Source: Aggregatibacter sp. 2125159857
Lineage (GTDB): Bacteria; Pseudomonadota; Gammaproteobacteria; Enterobacterales; Pasteurellaceae
Length of the DNA stretch: 64,000 nucleotides
Direction: 5' to 3'
NCBI RefSeq assembly: GCF_017798005.1
Contig: NZ_CP072548.1
Span: forward strand, 992,001 to 1,056,000
In this document: positions 46,335 through 58,110 of the stretch, piece after piece
How positions within the stretch are numbered: position 1 is the stretch's first letter
How the letters are laid out: the number at the start of each line of letters is the position of its first letter
Translations under genes and position numbers: made by a program
The notes under the pieces: model-generated
Databases searched by the model: none
Seen by the model: only the letters and a program-made list of their open reading frames with translations
What the model was told of the DNA's origin: nothing

Positions 46335-47300
46335 ATGATCAAAAAAATTGCAGTACTAACAAGTGGCGGCGACGCTCCGGGCATGAACGCGGCAATTCGC
46401 GCAGTGGTTCGAGCAGGGTTGTCTGAAGGGTTAGAAGTTTATGGTATCTATGACGGCTATTATGGCTTATACCACAACAACATTAAGCAATTAACCCGTT
46501 ATAGCGTATCTGACATTATCAACCGCGGCGGCACCTGTTTAGGTTCTGCCCGTTTTCCGGAATTTAAAAATCCTGAGGTCCGCGCCAAATGCGCCGATAT
46601 TTTACGTTCTCACGGCATTGATGCTCTCGTTGTTATCGGCGGGGACGGTTCCTACATGGGGGCGAAATTATTGACCGAAGAACACGGTTTCCCATGCGTT
46701 GGGATTCCGGGGACAATCGATAACGACGTTGCCGGCACCGACTATACCATCGGCTACCAAACTGCCTTAGAAACAGCAGTTGAAGCGATCGACCGTTTAC
46801 GCGATACCTCCAGTTCCCACCAACGTATTTCCATCGTAGAAATCATGGGCCGCCACTGTAGCGACTTGACGATCTCCGCAGGGATTGCCGGCGGTTGTGA
46901 ATATATCGTGGCTTCCGAAGTGGAATTTAACCGCGAAGAACTGATTCGCCAAATTGAACGCAGCATCATTAAAGGTAAACGCCATGCGATTATTGCGATT
47001 ACCGAGTTAATTTGTGATGTGAATGAGTTAGCAAAAGAAATTGAAGAACGCGTTCACCATGAAACCCGCGCCACCATTTTAGGTCATATCCAACGTGGCG
47101 GTTCGCCTTGTGCCTTCGACCGTATCCTCGGCTCCCGCATGGGCGTTTATGCGATTGACTTGTTGCTGCAAGGTAAAGGCGGCTATTGCGTTGGGATTCA
47201 AAATGAACAGCTGGTTCACCACGATATTATCGATGCGATCAATAATATGCGCCGTGAATTTAAAGCAGATTGGTTAAAAATGTTCAAACGTTTAGACTAA
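46335..47300 (+). CDS. pfkA: 6-phosphofructokinase
   Basis: A 321-residue ATP-dependent PfkA, the committed step of glycolysis. ATP site ([16 protein letters not shown]), GGDGSYMGA, catalytic base loop ([19 protein letters not shown]), and the fructose-6-phosphate site ([10 protein letters not shown]) are all intact. It begins 50 nt after fieF and ends at a USS-pair terminator. Confidence 0.97.
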   Translation: MIKKIAVLTSGGDAPGMNAAIRAVVRAGLSEGLEVYGIYDGYYGLYHNNIKQLTRYSVSDIINRGGTCLGSARFPEFKNPEVRAKCADILRSHGIDALVVIGGDGSYMGAKLLTEEHGFPCVGIPGTIDNDVAGTDYTIGYQTALETAVEAIDRLRDTSSSHQRISIVEIMGRHCSDLTISAGIAGGCEYIVASEVEFNREELIRQIERSIIKGKRHAIIAITELICDVNELAKEIEERVHHETRATILGHIQRGGSPCAFDRILGSRMGVYAIDLLLQGKGGYCVGIQNEQLVHHDIIDAINNMRREFKADWLKMFKRLD

Positions 47301-47325
47301 GCTCAATCGCGTATTTGAGAACGTC

Positions 47326-47366
47326 AAAGTGCGGTTAAAATTCATGGTGTTTTTTGACCGCACTTT
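47326..47366. terminator. USS-pair terminator after pfkA
   Basis: AAAGTGCGGT (47326-47335) pairs with ACCGCACTTT (47357-47366). The inner bases TTAAAA/TTTTTTG extend the stem with one mismatch, and TTGTTTT follows. Confidence 0.75.
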
Positions 47367-47521
47367 TTGTTTTATGTCAATCTGAATCTGTGTGAACGCA
47401 CAAGAAGTGCATTGCTGATTTTGCATTTCGTCAGGTGTTCTGGCTATAATGCGCCACGTGTAAAACTGCGTTGGCGGTAATTCCGTCTTCCTGACGCATT
47501 GTGTTAAAAAGGAATTATGTT

Positions 47522-48139
47522 ATGAAAAAAATACGCCAAAAACTCACCGCACTTTCTCTTTTTGCGATGGCATCTATGGCTTGGGCAAATGCCGATATTG
47601 AGTTACAGAATCGCTTAAATAAAGTGAGTGTATTGAGTGCGGATTTTGCCCAAACGGTGATGTCGGCAAACGGCAGCAACGTACAACAAGGCAACGGCAA
47701 ATTACGAATCAAACGTCCGAATTTGTTCCGCATGGACACCAAATCACCGCAAGAAACCCAAATTATTGCCGATGGGAAAACCCTTTGGTTTTATGACCCG
47801 TTTGTGGAACAAGTGACGGCCAATTGGGTAAAAGATGCCGTGAATAATACACCGTTCGTGTTGCTCACCAGCAATGATAAAAGCCATTGGGCGCAATATT
47901 CGGTAGAACAAAAAGATGACACGTTCGTGTTAAAACCGAAAGCCAAAAACAGCAATATCAAGCAATTTGATATTCGTATCGATCAAAACGGCGTATTAAA
48001 AGGGTTTAGTACCATTGAAAAAGATGGACAGTCTAATCAATATATTTTGCGTAATATTACCAACCAAAATTTAGATGGCAGTTTGTTTAAATTCACCGTT
48101 CCAAAGGGCATAGAATTAGACGACCAACGTAAAAAATAA
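47522..48139 (+). CDS. lolA: outer-membrane lipoprotein carrier LolA
   Basis: A 205-residue periplasmic chaperone that shuttles lipoproteins from LolCDE to LolB. The signal peptide ([17 protein letters not shown]) contains a USS-encoded TAL. The mature hydrophobic-cavity fold is recognisable ([42 protein letters not shown]). AAGGA precedes ATG 47522. It is 12 nt upstream of rarA. Confidence 0.95.
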   Translation: MKKIRQKLTALSLFAMASMAWANADIELQNRLNKVSVLSADFAQTVMSANGSNVQQGNGKLRIKRPNLFRMDTKSPQETQIIADGKTLWFYDPFVEQVTANWVKDAVNNTPFVLLTSNDKSHWAQYSVEQKDDTFVLKPKAKNSNIKQFDIRIDQNGVLKGFSTIEKDGQSNQYILRNITNQNLDGSLFKFTVPKGIELDDQRKK

Positions 48140-48151
48140 GCGAATTGAACC

Positions 48152-49489
48152 ATGTCTAACTTTAGCTTTGATTTTAACGAAAATGACTTTCGCCCTTTAG
48201 CCGCCAGAATGCGCCCAACTACGTTGGCGCAATATTGTGGCCAGTCTCATTTGTTGGGCGAGGGGAAACCGTTGCGTAAAGCGATTGAGGCAGGCTATGT
48301 TCATTCCATGATTTTCTGGGGGCCACCCGGCACCGGCAAGACCACGTTGGCCGAAATTATCGCGCAACGCATTCAGGCTGAAGTGGAGCGTATTTCCGCC
48401 GTCACCAGCGGCATTAAAGAAATTCGCGAAGCTATCGAAAAAGCCAAACAAAATAAATTGGCGGGTTTGCGCACCATTTTGTTTGTGGATGAAGTTCACC
48501 GTTTCAATAAAAGCCAGCAAGATGCGTTCCTACCTCATATTGAAGATGGCACCATTATTTTTATCGGTGCCACCACAGAAAATCCTTCCTTTGAATTAAA
48601 TAACGCACTGCTTTCCCGCGCACGGGTTTATATTCTCAAACCGCTTTCCACGCAGGAAATTGAGCGTGTGTTGCAACAAGCGATCGACGATTCGGAAAAC
48701 GGCTTGGGCAAAGTGCGGTTAGATTTGCAGGAAAATTTGTTGTCGCTTTTGGCAGAATATGTCAACGGTGATGCGCGCCTTGCATTGAACTGTTTGGAAA
48801 TGATGGTGGACATGGCGGCCGAATCGAAAAACGGCAAAATGTTAGACCGCACTTTACTCACGGAAATCTTAGGTGAACGCCAAGCACGCTTCGACAAACA
48901 AGGCGACCGATTCTACGATTTCATTTCTGCGCTACATAAATCCATTCGCGGATCCGCACCGGATGCGGCACTCTATTGGTATGCCCGCATTATCACTGCC
49001 GGAGGTGATCCCCTTTATGTGGCACGCCGTTTGTTGGCGATTGCCTCGGAAGATGTGGGCAATGCCGATCCGCGTGCGATGCAAGTCGCCCTTGCCGCCT
49101 GGGATTGTTTTACCCGTGTCGGTGCCGCTGAAGGTGAGCGCGCCATTGCGCAAGCTATCGTGTATTTAGCCGTTGCACCAAAAAGCAATGCGGTTTACCT
49201 TGCTTTTAAAGCCGCGAAAAAACTGGCGACTGAATCGGCTGATTTTGATGTGCCGGAACACCTCCGCAATGCCCCAACCAATCTCATGAAAGACCTCGGT
49301 TTCGGTGCTGAATATCGCTATGCCCACGATGAACCCAACGCCTACGCTGCCGGTGAAAATTACTTCCCGCCAGAACTTAAAGACACGCAATTTTATTTTC
49401 CGACGACAAGAGGGATGGAAATTAAGATTAAGGAGAAGTTGGACTGGTTGCTGGAACAGGATGTGCGGAGTCAGCAAAAACGTTATTAA
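48152..49489 (+). CDS. rarA: replication-associated recombination protein RarA
   Basis: A 445-residue AAA+ clamp-loader-like ATPase acting at stalled replication forks. Walker A (GPPGTGKTT), Walker B with sensor ([22 protein letters not shown]), arginine-finger region ([13 protein letters not shown]) and the MgsA C-terminal tetramerisation domain ([15 protein letters not shown] ... [22 protein letters not shown]) are present. The lolA-rarA pairing is conserved in related genomes. Confidence 0.95.
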   Translation: MSNFSFDFNENDFRPLAARMRPTTLAQYCGQSHLLGEGKPLRKAIEAGYVHSMIFWGPPGTGKTTLAEIIAQRIQAEVERISAVTSGIKEIREAIEKAKQNKLAGLRTILFVDEVHRFNKSQQDAFLPHIEDGTIIFIGATTENPSFELNNALLSRARVYILKPLSTQEIERVLQQAIDDSENGLGKVRLDLQENLLSLLAEYVNGDARLALNCLEMMVDMAAESKNGKMLDRTLLTEILGERQARFDKQGDRFYDFISALHKSIRGSAPDAALYWYARIITAGGDPLYVARRLLAIASEDVGNADPRAMQVALAAWDCFTRVGAAEGERAIAQAIVYLAVAPKSNAVYLAFKAAKKLATESADFDVPEHLRNAPTNLMKDLGFGAEYRYAHDEPNAYAAGENYFPPELKDTQFYFPTTRGMEIKIKEKLDWLLEQDVRSQQKRY

Positions 49490-49630
49490 GCGGTTTTCCT
49501 CTTTGTATTTGCAGAAAAAATTTGAATTTGCTCACAGATTTGCATTTGCCTGTTTGAATTTAAAAATAGGGGAGCGTACAATTTTTACAAATTTTTAACT
49601 ATCTATTTCTTACGACATGAGGAGAATGAA

Positions 49631-50566
49631 ATGAAAGTTGCAGTTTTAGGTGCCGCAGGCGGTATCGGTCAAGCATTAGCATTATTGCTGAAACTACAGT
49701 TGCCGGCAGGTTCCGAGCTATCACTTTATGATATTGCACCGGTAACTCCGGGCGTTGCTGTGGATGTCAGCCACATTCCGACCGCGGTTAAAGTGGAAGG
49801 TTTTGCCGGTGAAGATCCGACACCTGCATTAAAAGGCGCGGATGTCGTGCTAATTTCTGCCGGCGTAGCACGTAAACCGGGAATGGATCGCTCAGATCTA
49901 TTCAACATTAACGCAGGCATCGTACGCAACTTAATTGAAAAAGTCGCAGTGACCTGTCCGAAAGCGTGCATTGGGATCATTACCAACCCGGTAAATACTA
50001 CCGTTGCGATTGCAGCAGAAGTCTTGAAAAAAGCCGGAGTTTATGACAAACGTAAATTATTTGGCGTGACCACATTAGACGTGCTTCGTTCTGAAACCTT
50101 TGTTGCCGAATTAAAAGGCTTAAACGTTTATCGTACAACCGTGCCGGTGATTGGCGGACACTCCGGCGTGACCATTCTTCCTTTGTTATCTCAAGTGCCA
50201 TACGCAGAATGGAAAGAGGAAGAAATTGAACCATTAACCAAACGTATTCAAAATGCTGGTACTGAAGTGGTGAATGCTAAAGCCGGTGGCGGTTCTGCAA
50301 CCTTATCCATGGCTCAAGCTGCGGCACGTTTTGCCAATGCGGTAGTACGCGGATTACAAGGCGAAACGGTGGTTGAATGTAGCTATGTGGAAGGCGATGG
50401 CAAATATGCTCGCTTCTTTGCTCAACCGGTTCGTTTCGGTAAAGAAGGTGTAGAAGAAATTCTGCCAATTGGTAAACTCAGCGCATTTGAGCAACAAGCG
50501 TTAGATGCGATGTTGCCGACATTACGTGCAGATATTGAATTAGGCGAAAAATTCGTGAATTCATAA
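49631..50566 (+). CDS. mdh: malate dehydrogenase
   Basis: A 311-residue NAD-dependent enzyme. NAD-binding ([16 protein letters not shown]), substrate loop ([16 protein letters not shown]), catalytic Asp-His pair ([11 protein letters not shown] ... [12 protein letters not shown]) and full length match the enterobacterial Mdh. GAGGAGAATGAA precedes the ATG. A terminator and repeat copy 2 follow. Confidence 0.97.
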   Translation: MKVAVLGAAGGIGQALALLLKLQLPAGSELSLYDIAPVTPGVAVDVSHIPTAVKVEGFAGEDPTPALKGADVVLISAGVARKPGMDRSDLFNINAGIVRNLIEKVAVTCPKACIGIITNPVNTTVAIAAEVLKKAGVYDKRKLFGVTTLDVLRSETFVAELKGLNVYRTTVPVIGGHSGVTILPLLSQVPYAEWKEEEIEPLTKRIQNAGTEVVNAKAGGGSATLSMAQAAARFANAVVRGLQGETVVECSYVEGDGKYARFFAQPVRFGKEGVEEILPIGKLSAFEQQALDAMLPTLRADIELGEKFVNS

Positions 50567-50583
50567 TTTGGTCAAAAACAAAC

Positions 50584-50611
50584 ATCCCCCAAGCTGAAAA
50601 GTGCGGGGGAT
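50584..50611 (+). terminator. mdh terminator
   Basis: ATCCCCC (50584-50590) pairs with GGGGGAT (50605-50611), followed by seven T. The right arm contains AAGTGCGGG, a one-base variant of a USS. It is directly followed by repeat copy 2. Confidence 0.8.
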
Positions 50612-50616
50612 TTTTT

Positions 50617-51146
50617 TATAGCCAGGCAAAGTCTGGCTATAAAAACCATACGCTATGCGTATGGAGACAAATAGCTTAAGCGATGAACAAAAAAATCCTC
50701 GCTATATAATGAACAAGGCTGACAACCAAAATTCAACATATAGGAGGATTATTTACCCCTCGTAGCGTGCATCTTGATGCACGACCGAATCACGCACGGA
50801 ACGTTATTTAACCCTTTCGGGCATTCACGATTTCGTGCAACAAGTTGCACGCTACAATTCACTAAAATAGAGATATGAAAATAGACATTTCCGAGTGAAA
50901 GGATTTTTTGTCAGCATCGTGGGCTTAAATACAAAAGTTGTGAAGATCTATATTAAGGAATCAAGAAAAAGAAGATATGGTTCAAGATAATTTATCAACG
51001 AAAGAACATATTGACCCCTTTAAGGGGTAGTCAAGGAAGTAATTAGACACGGCTGTCAGTTTTCACAAGCCCCTTGAGGGGCTTGTGAAGTATAGGCCCT
51101 TATAGGGGAGCCTAAAAACCGCACGTTTTACGTGCGGATTGTTATT
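50617..51146 (+). repeat. palindrome-rich intergenic repeat, copy 2
   Basis: It fills the 588-nt gap between mdh (+) and fdhD (-) and is almost the same sequence as 15754-16285, differing by scattered substitutions and single-base indels. The same order of hairpins is kept, from TATAGCCAG/CTGGCTATA (50617-50641) to CCGCACG/CGTGCGG near 51119-51138. On the minus strand that last hairpin would terminate fdhD. Similarity to copy 1 ends abruptly after GATTGTTATT on the right. No gene is seen in it. Confidence 0.85.
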
Positions 51147-51154
51147 GATAAATT

Positions 51155-51997
51155 TTATGCGTGAACAGAGGAGGGAAGGGGCGTCAGCAATCTTTCTTTG
51201 CCACTATAGATCGTTGCTCTACCTTCTCGGGCGAACCCAACAAGGGTTAGATTATATTGTTCTGCCATTTGTACGGCTAAATCCGTTGCGGCAGAAATCG
51301 CAACAAGCATTTCAATACCACAAGAAACGGTTTTTTGCACCATTTCATAACTGGCGCGACTGGTGACAACGATAAAACCCCGTGGCTTGTCAGCTTTAGC
51401 GTGCCATCCCAATAATTTATCTAATGCCACATGGCGACCGACATCTTCACGAATGGCGAGTATTTTCCCTTCTGCAGAAAAAAATGCCGCGGCATGTGTG
51501 GAACCGGTTTGCTTGCCGAGTTCTTGTGCCTCATATAATTGTTGCAAGCACCCATCTAATTGGTTGGCATTCACCGTTAAAGTGCGGTCTAATTTTTTGA
51601 TGTTTTTGTAAACCTGTTGGATTTGTTCCGCACCACAAATGCCACAACCGGTGCGTCCGGTTAAAGTACGCCGATGGTCTTTCAATGCCACAAAGCAGCG
51701 GGTTGCCAGTTCAATTCTGGCTTCCATACCGTTACACACTTCCTCGATATCAATGCCATAAATATCCGCCGGCTTGTCGATAATGCCTTCTGTGAGGGAA
51801 AAGCCCATGGCAAAATCCTCTAAATCTCGTGGTGAACACATCATGACGGTATGGGCGATGTCGTTATACACGAGAGCAACAGGCACTTCTTTCGCCAAGG
51901 TATCCTGCCTTTCGGTGACGATGATGTCACTGTCCGATGTCGCCGGATTTGTTAAATTTTTGATAAAATTAATTGTTCTTTTTGTGATCCAACTCAA
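51155..51997 (-). CDS. fdhD: formate dehydrogenase accessory sulfurtransferase FdhD
   Basis: A 280-residue protein that transfers sulfur from IscS to the molybdenum cofactor of formate dehydrogenase. The functional Cys-Gly-Ile-Cys motif ([11 protein letters not shown]) and the [11 protein letters not shown] and [11 protein letters not shown] segments are intact. It diverges from fdxGHI across 242 nt, a fitting location for an Fdh maturation factor. Confidence 0.95.
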   Translation of the reverse strand: MSWITKRTINFIKNLTNPATSDSDIIVTERQDTLAKEVPVALVYNDIAHTVMMCSPRDLEDFAMGFSLTEGIIDKPADIYGIDIEEVCNGMEARIELATRCFVALKDHRRTLTGRTGCGICGAEQIQQVYKNIKKLDRTLTVNANQLDGCLQQLYEAQELGKQTGSTHAAAFFSAEGKILAIREDVGRHVALDKLLGWHAKADKPRGFIVVTSRASYEMVQKTVSCGIEMLVAISAATDLAVQMAEQYNLTLVGFAREGRATIYSGKERLLTPLPSSVHA

Positions 51998-52239
51998 TTT
52001 TTTTTGTCCTTTTAATTATTAGTGATTATAGATTTATGTTTGAAAAATAGGTATTCTAGCGCACGCTAACGAATAGATAGGTCGTATCTCTTGTTACGTT
52101 AGGTTTAGTCTCGGTGGCGTTTAATTGTAATACTATTTTAACAAAATCGATGACTAAGTTATCTACTCAAATGTGATTTATAACTATTAAACATTAAACA
52201 AAGATCAACAACAAGTTTTGTTGATTGTGGGGAGTATTT

Positions 52240-55200
52240 ATGCAGATCTCAAGAAGAAAATTCTTCAAGGTCTGTGCTGGCGGTATGGCCGGAACATCCG
52301 TTGCGATGTTAGGTTTTGCACCGTCCACAGCCTTAGCTGCACCACGCGAATACAAACTATTGCGTGCGAAAGAATCGCGTCAAACCTGTACATATTGTGC
52401 CGTAAGCTGCGGTATGTTGATGTATAGTACAGGTATTCCATCTAATACATTAAGCGGTCATACCTCAACCAATACCCGCTCTAAATTGTTCCATATCGAA
52501 GGTGACCCTGATCATCCGGTCAGCCGTGGGGCATTATGTCCGAAGGGTGCCGGTGCATTAGACTATATCAATAGTGAAAGCCGTGCGTTATACCCTGAAT
52601 ATCGTGCACCGGGTTCCGATAAATGGGAACGCATTTCTTGGCAAGATGCAATTAAACGCATTGCCCGTCTAATGAAAGATGACCGTGATGCCAACTTCGT
52701 TGAAAAAGATGCGAGTGGCAAAACGGTTAACCGTTGGACAACCACAGGGATTATGACCGCCTCCGCCATGAGCAACGAGGCCGCACTACTGACTCATAAA
52801 TGGGTGCGGATGTTGGGCATGGTGCCGATGTGTAACCAAGCGAATACTTGACACGGACCAACGGTAGCAAGTCTTGCTCCATCATTTGGTCGCGGTGCCA
52901 TGACAAATAACTGGGTTGACATCAAAAATGCCAATCTTATTCTTGTTCAAGGGGGTAACCCTGCTGAAGCCCACCCTGTTGGCTTCCGTTGGGCAATTGA
53001 AGCGAAGAAAAACGGTGCGAAAATCATCGTGGTTGATCCACGCTTTAACCGTACAGCTTCTGTTGCTGACTTTCATGCACCAATTCGTTCCGGTTCTGAT
53101 ATTGCATTCTTAATGGGTGTGATCCGTTACTTATTGGAAACCAATCAAATTCAACACGAATACGTTAAACACTACACCAATGCGTCCTTCTTAGTGGATG
53201 AAGGTTTCAAATTTGAAGATGGTTTATTTGTGGGCTTCGATGAAGAAAAACACGCTTACGATAAATCTAAATGGAACTACCAATTCGACGAAAATGGCCA
53301 TGCTAAACGTGATATGACCTTACAAGATCCACGCTGTGTGATTAATATCTTGAAAGATCACGTTTCTCGCTATACGCCGGAAATGGTTGAACGTATTACC
53401 GGTGTGAAACAAAAAACCTTCTTACAAATCTGTGAAGAAATTGGTAAAACCTCTGCACCGAATAAAACCATGACGCACTTATATGCGTTAGGCTTTACCG
53501 AGCACACAATCGGTACGCAAAATATTCGTTCTATGGCGATGATCCAATTGCTCCTAGGTAATATGGGTATGCCGGGTGGTGGTATTAATGCATTACGTGG
53601 ACATTCCAACGTACAAGGTACAACGGATATGGGCTTATTGCCGATGTCTTTACCGGGTTATATGCGTTTACCAAACGACAAAGATACCTCTTATGAGCAG
53701 TATATCAATGCGATTACACCGAAAGATATCGTACCAAACCAAGTAAACTATTATCGTAATACCTCGAAATTCTTCGTGAGTATGATGAAAACGTTCTATG
53801 GTGATAAAGCCACCAAAGAAAACGGTTGGGGTTTCGATTTCTTGCCAAAAGCAGACCGCTTATACGACCCTATCACGAATGTTAAGTTAATGAATGATGG
53901 CAAGTTAAACGGTTGGATCTTACAAGGTTTCAATGTATTAAACTCATTACCGAACAAGAACAAAACCGTTGCCGGTATGAGCAAATTAAAATACTTAATC
54001 GTGATGGATCCGCTTCAAACTGAGTCTTCTGAATTCTGGAAAAACTTTGGCGAATCAAATAACGTGAATTCTGCTGAAATCCAAACAGAAGTGTTCCGCT
54101 TGCCAACCACTTGTTTCGCAGAAGAAGACGGTTCTATTGTCAACTCTGGTCGTTGGGCGCAATGGCATGAAAAATCTTGCGACCAACCGGGCGAAGCATT
54201 ACCGGATGTGGATATTCTTTCGATGATTCGTGAAGAAATGCACGAGCTCTATAAGAAAGAAGGCGGTCGCGGTATTGAATCTTTTGAAGCCATGACATGG
54301 AATTATGGTATTCCTCATTCACCAAGTGCGGAAGAATTAGCCAAAGAATTAAATGGTTATGCACTTGAAGATCTGTATGATGCTAACGGCAATTTAATGT
54401 ACAAAAAAGGTCAATTACTCAGTGGCTTTGCACACTTGCGTGATGACGGTACAACCTCTGCCGGTAACTGGTTATATACCGGTCAGTGGACAGAAAAAGG
54501 TAACCAAACTGCAAACCGTGATAACTCTGACCCATCCGGTTTAGGCTGTACTTTAGGCTGGGGCTTTGCATGGCCGGCAAACCGCCGTGTTCTTTATAAC
54601 CGTGCTTCATTGGATATTAACGGTAATCCTTGGGATAAACACCGTCAATTAATTAAATGGAATGGTAAAAACTGGAACTGGTTTGATGTCGCCGACTATG
54701 GCACACAACCACCAGGTTCCGACACCGGTCCATTTATTATGTCCGCAGAAGGTGTAGGGCGTTTATTTGCGGTAGATAAAATTGCAAATGGTCCAATGCC
54801 TGAGCATTATGAACCGATCGAAAGTCCGATTGATACGAACCCATTGCACCCGAAAGTGGTCTCTGATCCGACTGTTCGTATTTATAAAGAAGACCGTGAA
54901 TTTATCGGCTCAAATAAAGATTTCCCATATGTGGCAACCACTTACCGTTTAACCGAGCATTTCCACAGTTGGACGGCACAATCTGCGTTAAATATCATTG
55001 CACAACCACAACAATTTGTGGAAATCGGTGAAAAATTGGCGGCAGAAAAAGGCATCCAAAAAGGTGATATGGTGAAAATTACTTCTCGCCGTGGCTATAT
55101 TAAAGCTGTTGCAGTAGTAACGAAACGTTTGAAAGATTTAGAAATCGATGGACGTACCGTACACCATGTAGGCCTTCCAATTCACTGGAATATGAAAGCC

Positions 55201-55323
55201 TTAAATGGTAAAGGTAACCGTGGATTCTCTACTAATACCTTAACACCATCTTGGGGTGAGGCAATCACGCAAACACCGGAATACAAAACATTCTTGGTAA
55301 ATATCGAAAAGGCGGAGGCATAA
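52240..55323 (+). CDS. fdxG: formate dehydrogenase major subunit (selenocysteine, molybdenum)
   Basis: 1027 codons read through an in-frame TGA (52849-52851) as selenocysteine at residue 204. It is the periplasm-facing catalytic subunit that oxidises formate. A twin-arginine signal ([15 protein letters not shown]) precedes a [4Fe-4S] site ([11 protein letters not shown]...GALCPKG). Next is the active site ANT-U-HGPTVA, the molybdopterin-binding domains, and a C-terminal molydopterin-dinucleotide domain ([20 protein letters not shown]). ATG 52240 has GGGGAG upstream. Sequence after the TGA is fully conserved, and the DNA there can form a SECIS hairpin, so this is not a frameshifted gene. Operon with fdxH and fdxI. 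Confidence 0.96.
52849..52893 (+). promoter_or_regulatory. SECIS element of fdxG
   Basis: Starting at the UGA, GACCAA (52856-52861) pairs with TTGGTC (52886-52891) and, inside, AGCAA (52866-52870) pairs with TTGCT (52874-52878) around a GTC loop. Position and form fit a bacterial SECIS recognised by SelB. Confidence 0.75.
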
Positions 55324-55324
55324 T

Positions 55325-56257
55325 ATGGCAGGAACTGCTCAAGGCGTTCAAACGCAAGATATTATTAAGATCTCCGCAACGTCCGGTTTAACGCCGGCAC
55401 CGCGTGCGCGTGATCATAAAGTTGAAGTGGCAAAACTCATTGACGTAACAACCTGTATTGGTTGTAAAGCTTGTCAAGTGGGTTGTTCAGAATGGAATGA
55501 TATTCGTTCTGACGTTAATGCACAATGTGTGGGGATCTACGATAACCCGGTAGATCTCAATGCAAAAGCATGGACAGTGATGCGCTTTAACGAAGTAGAA
55601 GAAAACGATCGTTTAGAATGGTTAATTCGTAAAGATGGCTGTATGCACTGCCAAGAGCCGGGCTGCTTAAAAGCCTGTCCGGCACCGGGTGCAATTATCC
55701 AATATGCAAACGGTATTGTGGATTTCCAATCTGATAAATGTATTGGTTGTGGTTACTGTATCGCAGGCTGTCCGTTCAACATTCCACGTATGAATCCGGA
55801 AGACAATCGTGTGTACAAATGTACCCTTTGTGTTGACCGTGTTTCTGTGGGACAAGAACCGGCTTGTGTGAAAACCTGTCCGACCGGTGCAATTCGTTTC
55901 GGCTCTAAAGAAGAAATGAAAGTCTATGCGGAAAAACGCATCGCTGATCTTAAAGCACGTGGCTATGAAAATGCCGGTCTTTACGATCCGGAAGGCGTGG
56001 GTGGCACACACGTGATGTATGTGTTACATCATGCGGATAAACCTGAATTGTATTCCGGTCTTCCGAAAGATCCGCAAATCGACCCAAGTATTACTTTATG
56101 GAAAGATATCTTGAAACCGGTTGCTGCGGTTGCCATGGGCGGTCTAGCCTTGGCTGAAATTGGTCACTACTTAACGGTGGGTCCAAACGTAGAAGAAGAT
56201 GTGGAAGATCATCACCATGAATTTGAAGAAGCAGACAAAGGAGGCAAAGATGAGTAA
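55325..56257 (+). CDS. fdxH: formate dehydrogenase iron-sulfur (beta) subunit
   Basis: A 310-residue electron-transfer subunit with four [4Fe-4S] cysteine clusters ([59 protein letters not shown]). A single C-terminal membrane anchor (around [20 protein letters not shown]) precedes a His/Glu-rich tail. It starts 1 nt after the fdxG stop and overlaps fdxI by 8 nt. Confidence 0.96.
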   Translation: MAGTAQGVQTQDIIKISATSGLTPAPRARDHKVEVAKLIDVTTCIGCKACQVGCSEWNDIRSDVNAQCVGIYDNPVDLNAKAWTVMRFNEVEENDRLEWLIRKDGCMHCQEPGCLKACPAPGAIIQYANGIVDFQSDKCIGCGYCIAGCPFNIPRMNPEDNRVYKCTLCVDRVSVGQEPACVKTCPTGAIRFGSKEEMKVYAEKRIADLKARGYENAGLYDPEGVGGTHVMYVLHHADKPELYSGLPKDPQIDPSITLWKDILKPVAAVAMGGLALAEIGHYLTVGPNVEEDVEDHHHEFEEADKGGKDE

Positions 56258-56966
56258 GATTGAGATTAGCAATGATACTCGAATCATTCGTCATAGAACG
56301 CCTGCGCGTTTAAGCCACTGGCTACTTGTTATTTGCTTCTTTATGACGATGTTCACCGGTGTGGCATTTTTCTTCCCAGACTTTGCGTGGCTAACTGAGA
56401 TTTTAGGGACACCGCAATTAGCTCGGGCAATCCACCCGTTCACCGGTATCTTAATGTTCTTTGCCTTTATTTATCTTGGCTATCTTTACTGGGATCATAA
56501 TATTCCGGAGAAGAACGATATTCGTTGGGCAAAAGGGATGTTGGAAGTCTTAAAGGGAAATGAGCACGCTGTTGCTGATAACGGCAAGTATAACCTGGGT
56601 CAAAAAATGTTATTCTGGACATTAAATTTGGCAATGGTAACCTTGCTTGTGACCGGCATTATTATGTGGCGTCAATATTTCTCGCATTATTTCTCTATCC
56701 CAGTATTGAGAATTGCGATTCTTCTTCACTCTGCGAGTGCATTCATGTTGTTCACCGGTATCTTAGTGCATATGTATATGGCATTTTGGGTGAAAGGTTC
56801 CATTCGTGGCATTGTTGAGGGTTGGGTAACTGTTCGCTGGGCGAAAAAACACCACCCGAAATGGTATCGTGAAGAAGTGCTTTCTAAACTTGAAGAAGAC
56901 CTGAAAAATGAAGCTGAAGGTAAGCAAGTGAAAGCCAAAGCATTGTTCAAAGGCATTAATGGCTAA
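56250..56966 (+). CDS. fdxI: formate dehydrogenase cytochrome b556 (gamma) subunit
   Basis: A 238-residue membrane subunit carrying two hemes b and the quinone site. Four hydrophobic helices are evident, with heme-ligand histidines in [27 protein letters not shown] and [28 protein letters not shown] precedes ATG 56250. The fdhE gene that follows fdxI in H. influenzae is not present here; a USS-pair terminator ends the operon. Confidence 0.95.
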   Translation: MSKIEISNDTRIIRHRTPARLSHWLLVICFFMTMFTGVAFFFPDFAWLTEILGTPQLARAIHPFTGILMFFAFIYLGYLYWDHNIPEKNDIRWAKGMLEVLKGNEHAVADNGKYNLGQKMLFWTLNLAMVTLLVTGIIMWRQYFSHYFSIPVLRIAILLHSASAFMLFTGILVHMYMAFWVKGSIRGIVEGWVTVRWAKKHHPKWYREEVLSKLEEDLKNEAEGKQVKAKALFKGING

Positions 56967-56996
56967 CTAGAACAGACATCAATCAACACATAAAAC

Positions 56997-57037
56997 AAAG
57001 TGCGGTTAAAAAACAAAATGGATTTTAACCGCACTTT
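56997..57037. terminator. USS-pair terminator between fdxI and lpxL
   Basis: AAAGTGCGGTTAAA (56997-57010) and TTTAACCGCACTTT (57024-57037) form a 14-bp perfect stem followed by TTTT. Both arms carry complete USS cores, and it serves two convergent transcripts. Confidence 0.85.
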
Positions 57038-57061
57038 TTTTATGAGAAATATTGTTAAAGT

Positions 57062-57994
57062 TTATTCACTATAGAGGTTTTCTTCATTCGGTTGTGTCTT
57101 AAAACGACGATGTAACCACATATATTGTTCAACCCCCTTCATAATCTCTTTTTCAATCACTTGATTCATTCTTGCTGCAATTTCAGTTTCATCATGCAAA
57201 TCAGAAAAATCCACAGGCGGAGAGATGGTGACCGTATAACCGGAATTATCTGCGTTTCTAAGTGGCGCGAAAGGAATCACTTTACTGTTTGGAGAAGACT
57301 TTAATAAGTAATAACTGCCGGTTGTTGTTGCAGCATGAGGAACCGCAAAGAACGGCACGAAAACGGCATTTTTTCGACCATAGTCGTGGTCCGGTGCATA
57401 CCAAATAATATCGCCATTTCGTATCGCCTTAATCATGCCACGGAGATCTTTACGATCCAGCATCGATTTATTGGAACGTAGTCGCCCTTGTGTTTGAAGC
57501 CAATCAAATAATGGATTGTCGTTAGGGCGATAAACCCCAATCCCCGGTTGATGAATACCGACAATGCGAGCGCCCAATTCCAGCGTTAAGAAATGTACGC
57601 CAACGAAAATAATGCCGTCTGCCAGATTGTCTTTTAAATACTCAACTCCTTCAATTTTAGACCATTTTTTTATACGACGATCAGACCAAAACCACGCCAT
57701 ACCTGTTTCAATAATCGCCATTCCGGTGGCGCGTAAGTTGGCGTGTAAAATCTGATAAATGTGTTGTTCAGACCAGTCAGGAAAGCAAAGCTCCAGATTG
57801 CGTTTCGCGATCTTAGCGCGACGTTTGCCCACACCGGTTTTCGTAAAGAGCCAACCTAATCCATTGCCAATTTTGCATAAAATAGGGTAGGGCAGAAGTA
57901 GAATTAAGCGGAAAATGCCGAGTGCGAGCCAAAAGCCCCAGTGTTTGGGATGGAGAAATTCAATTTTAAATGTCGGAAGAACAGATTTTGCCAT
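57062..57994 (-). CDS. lpxL: lipid A late acyltransferase (LpxL/HtrB type)
   Basis: A 310-residue inner-membrane-associated acyltransferase that adds a secondary acyl chain to Kdo2-lipid IVA. An N-terminal membrane segment (GFWLALGIFRLILLLPYPIL) precedes the catalytic H-x4-E motif (GVHFLTLELGARIVG) and the DHDYGRKNAVFVPFF region typical of LpxL rather than LpxM. The exact acyl chain cannot be inferred. Confidence 0.92.
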   Translation of the reverse strand: MAKSVLPTFKIEFLHPKHWGFWLALGIFRLILLLPYPILCKIGNGLGWLFTKTGVGKRRAKIAKRNLELCFPDWSEQHIYQILHANLRATGMAIIETGMAWFWSDRRIKKWSKIEGVEYLKDNLADGIIFVGVHFLTLELGARIVGIHQPGIGVYRPNDNPLFDWLQTQGRLRSNKSMLDRKDLRGMIKAIRNGDIIWYAPDHDYGRKNAVFVPFFAVPHAATTTGSYYLLKSSPNSKVIPFAPLRNADNSGYTVTISPPVDFSDLHDETEIAARMNQVIEKEIMKGVEQYMWLHRRFKTQPNEENLYSE

Positions 57995-58110
57995 AAGGAT
58001 TACAGGGTGACTTCAATAGGTTTTTAGTTTAACGGAATTTTGGGGAAATAGCATTTTTGCTGTGGTAATATTAGCGAAATTTTTATTTCAATCAGTTAAG
58101 AGAAAATCAA

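Noticed and set aside
52849-52851. In-frame TGA in fdxG as a nonsense mutation splitting the gene
   Set aside because: Homology is continuous across it, the context ANT-U-HGP is the known selenocysteine site of this family, and a SECIS hairpin follows.
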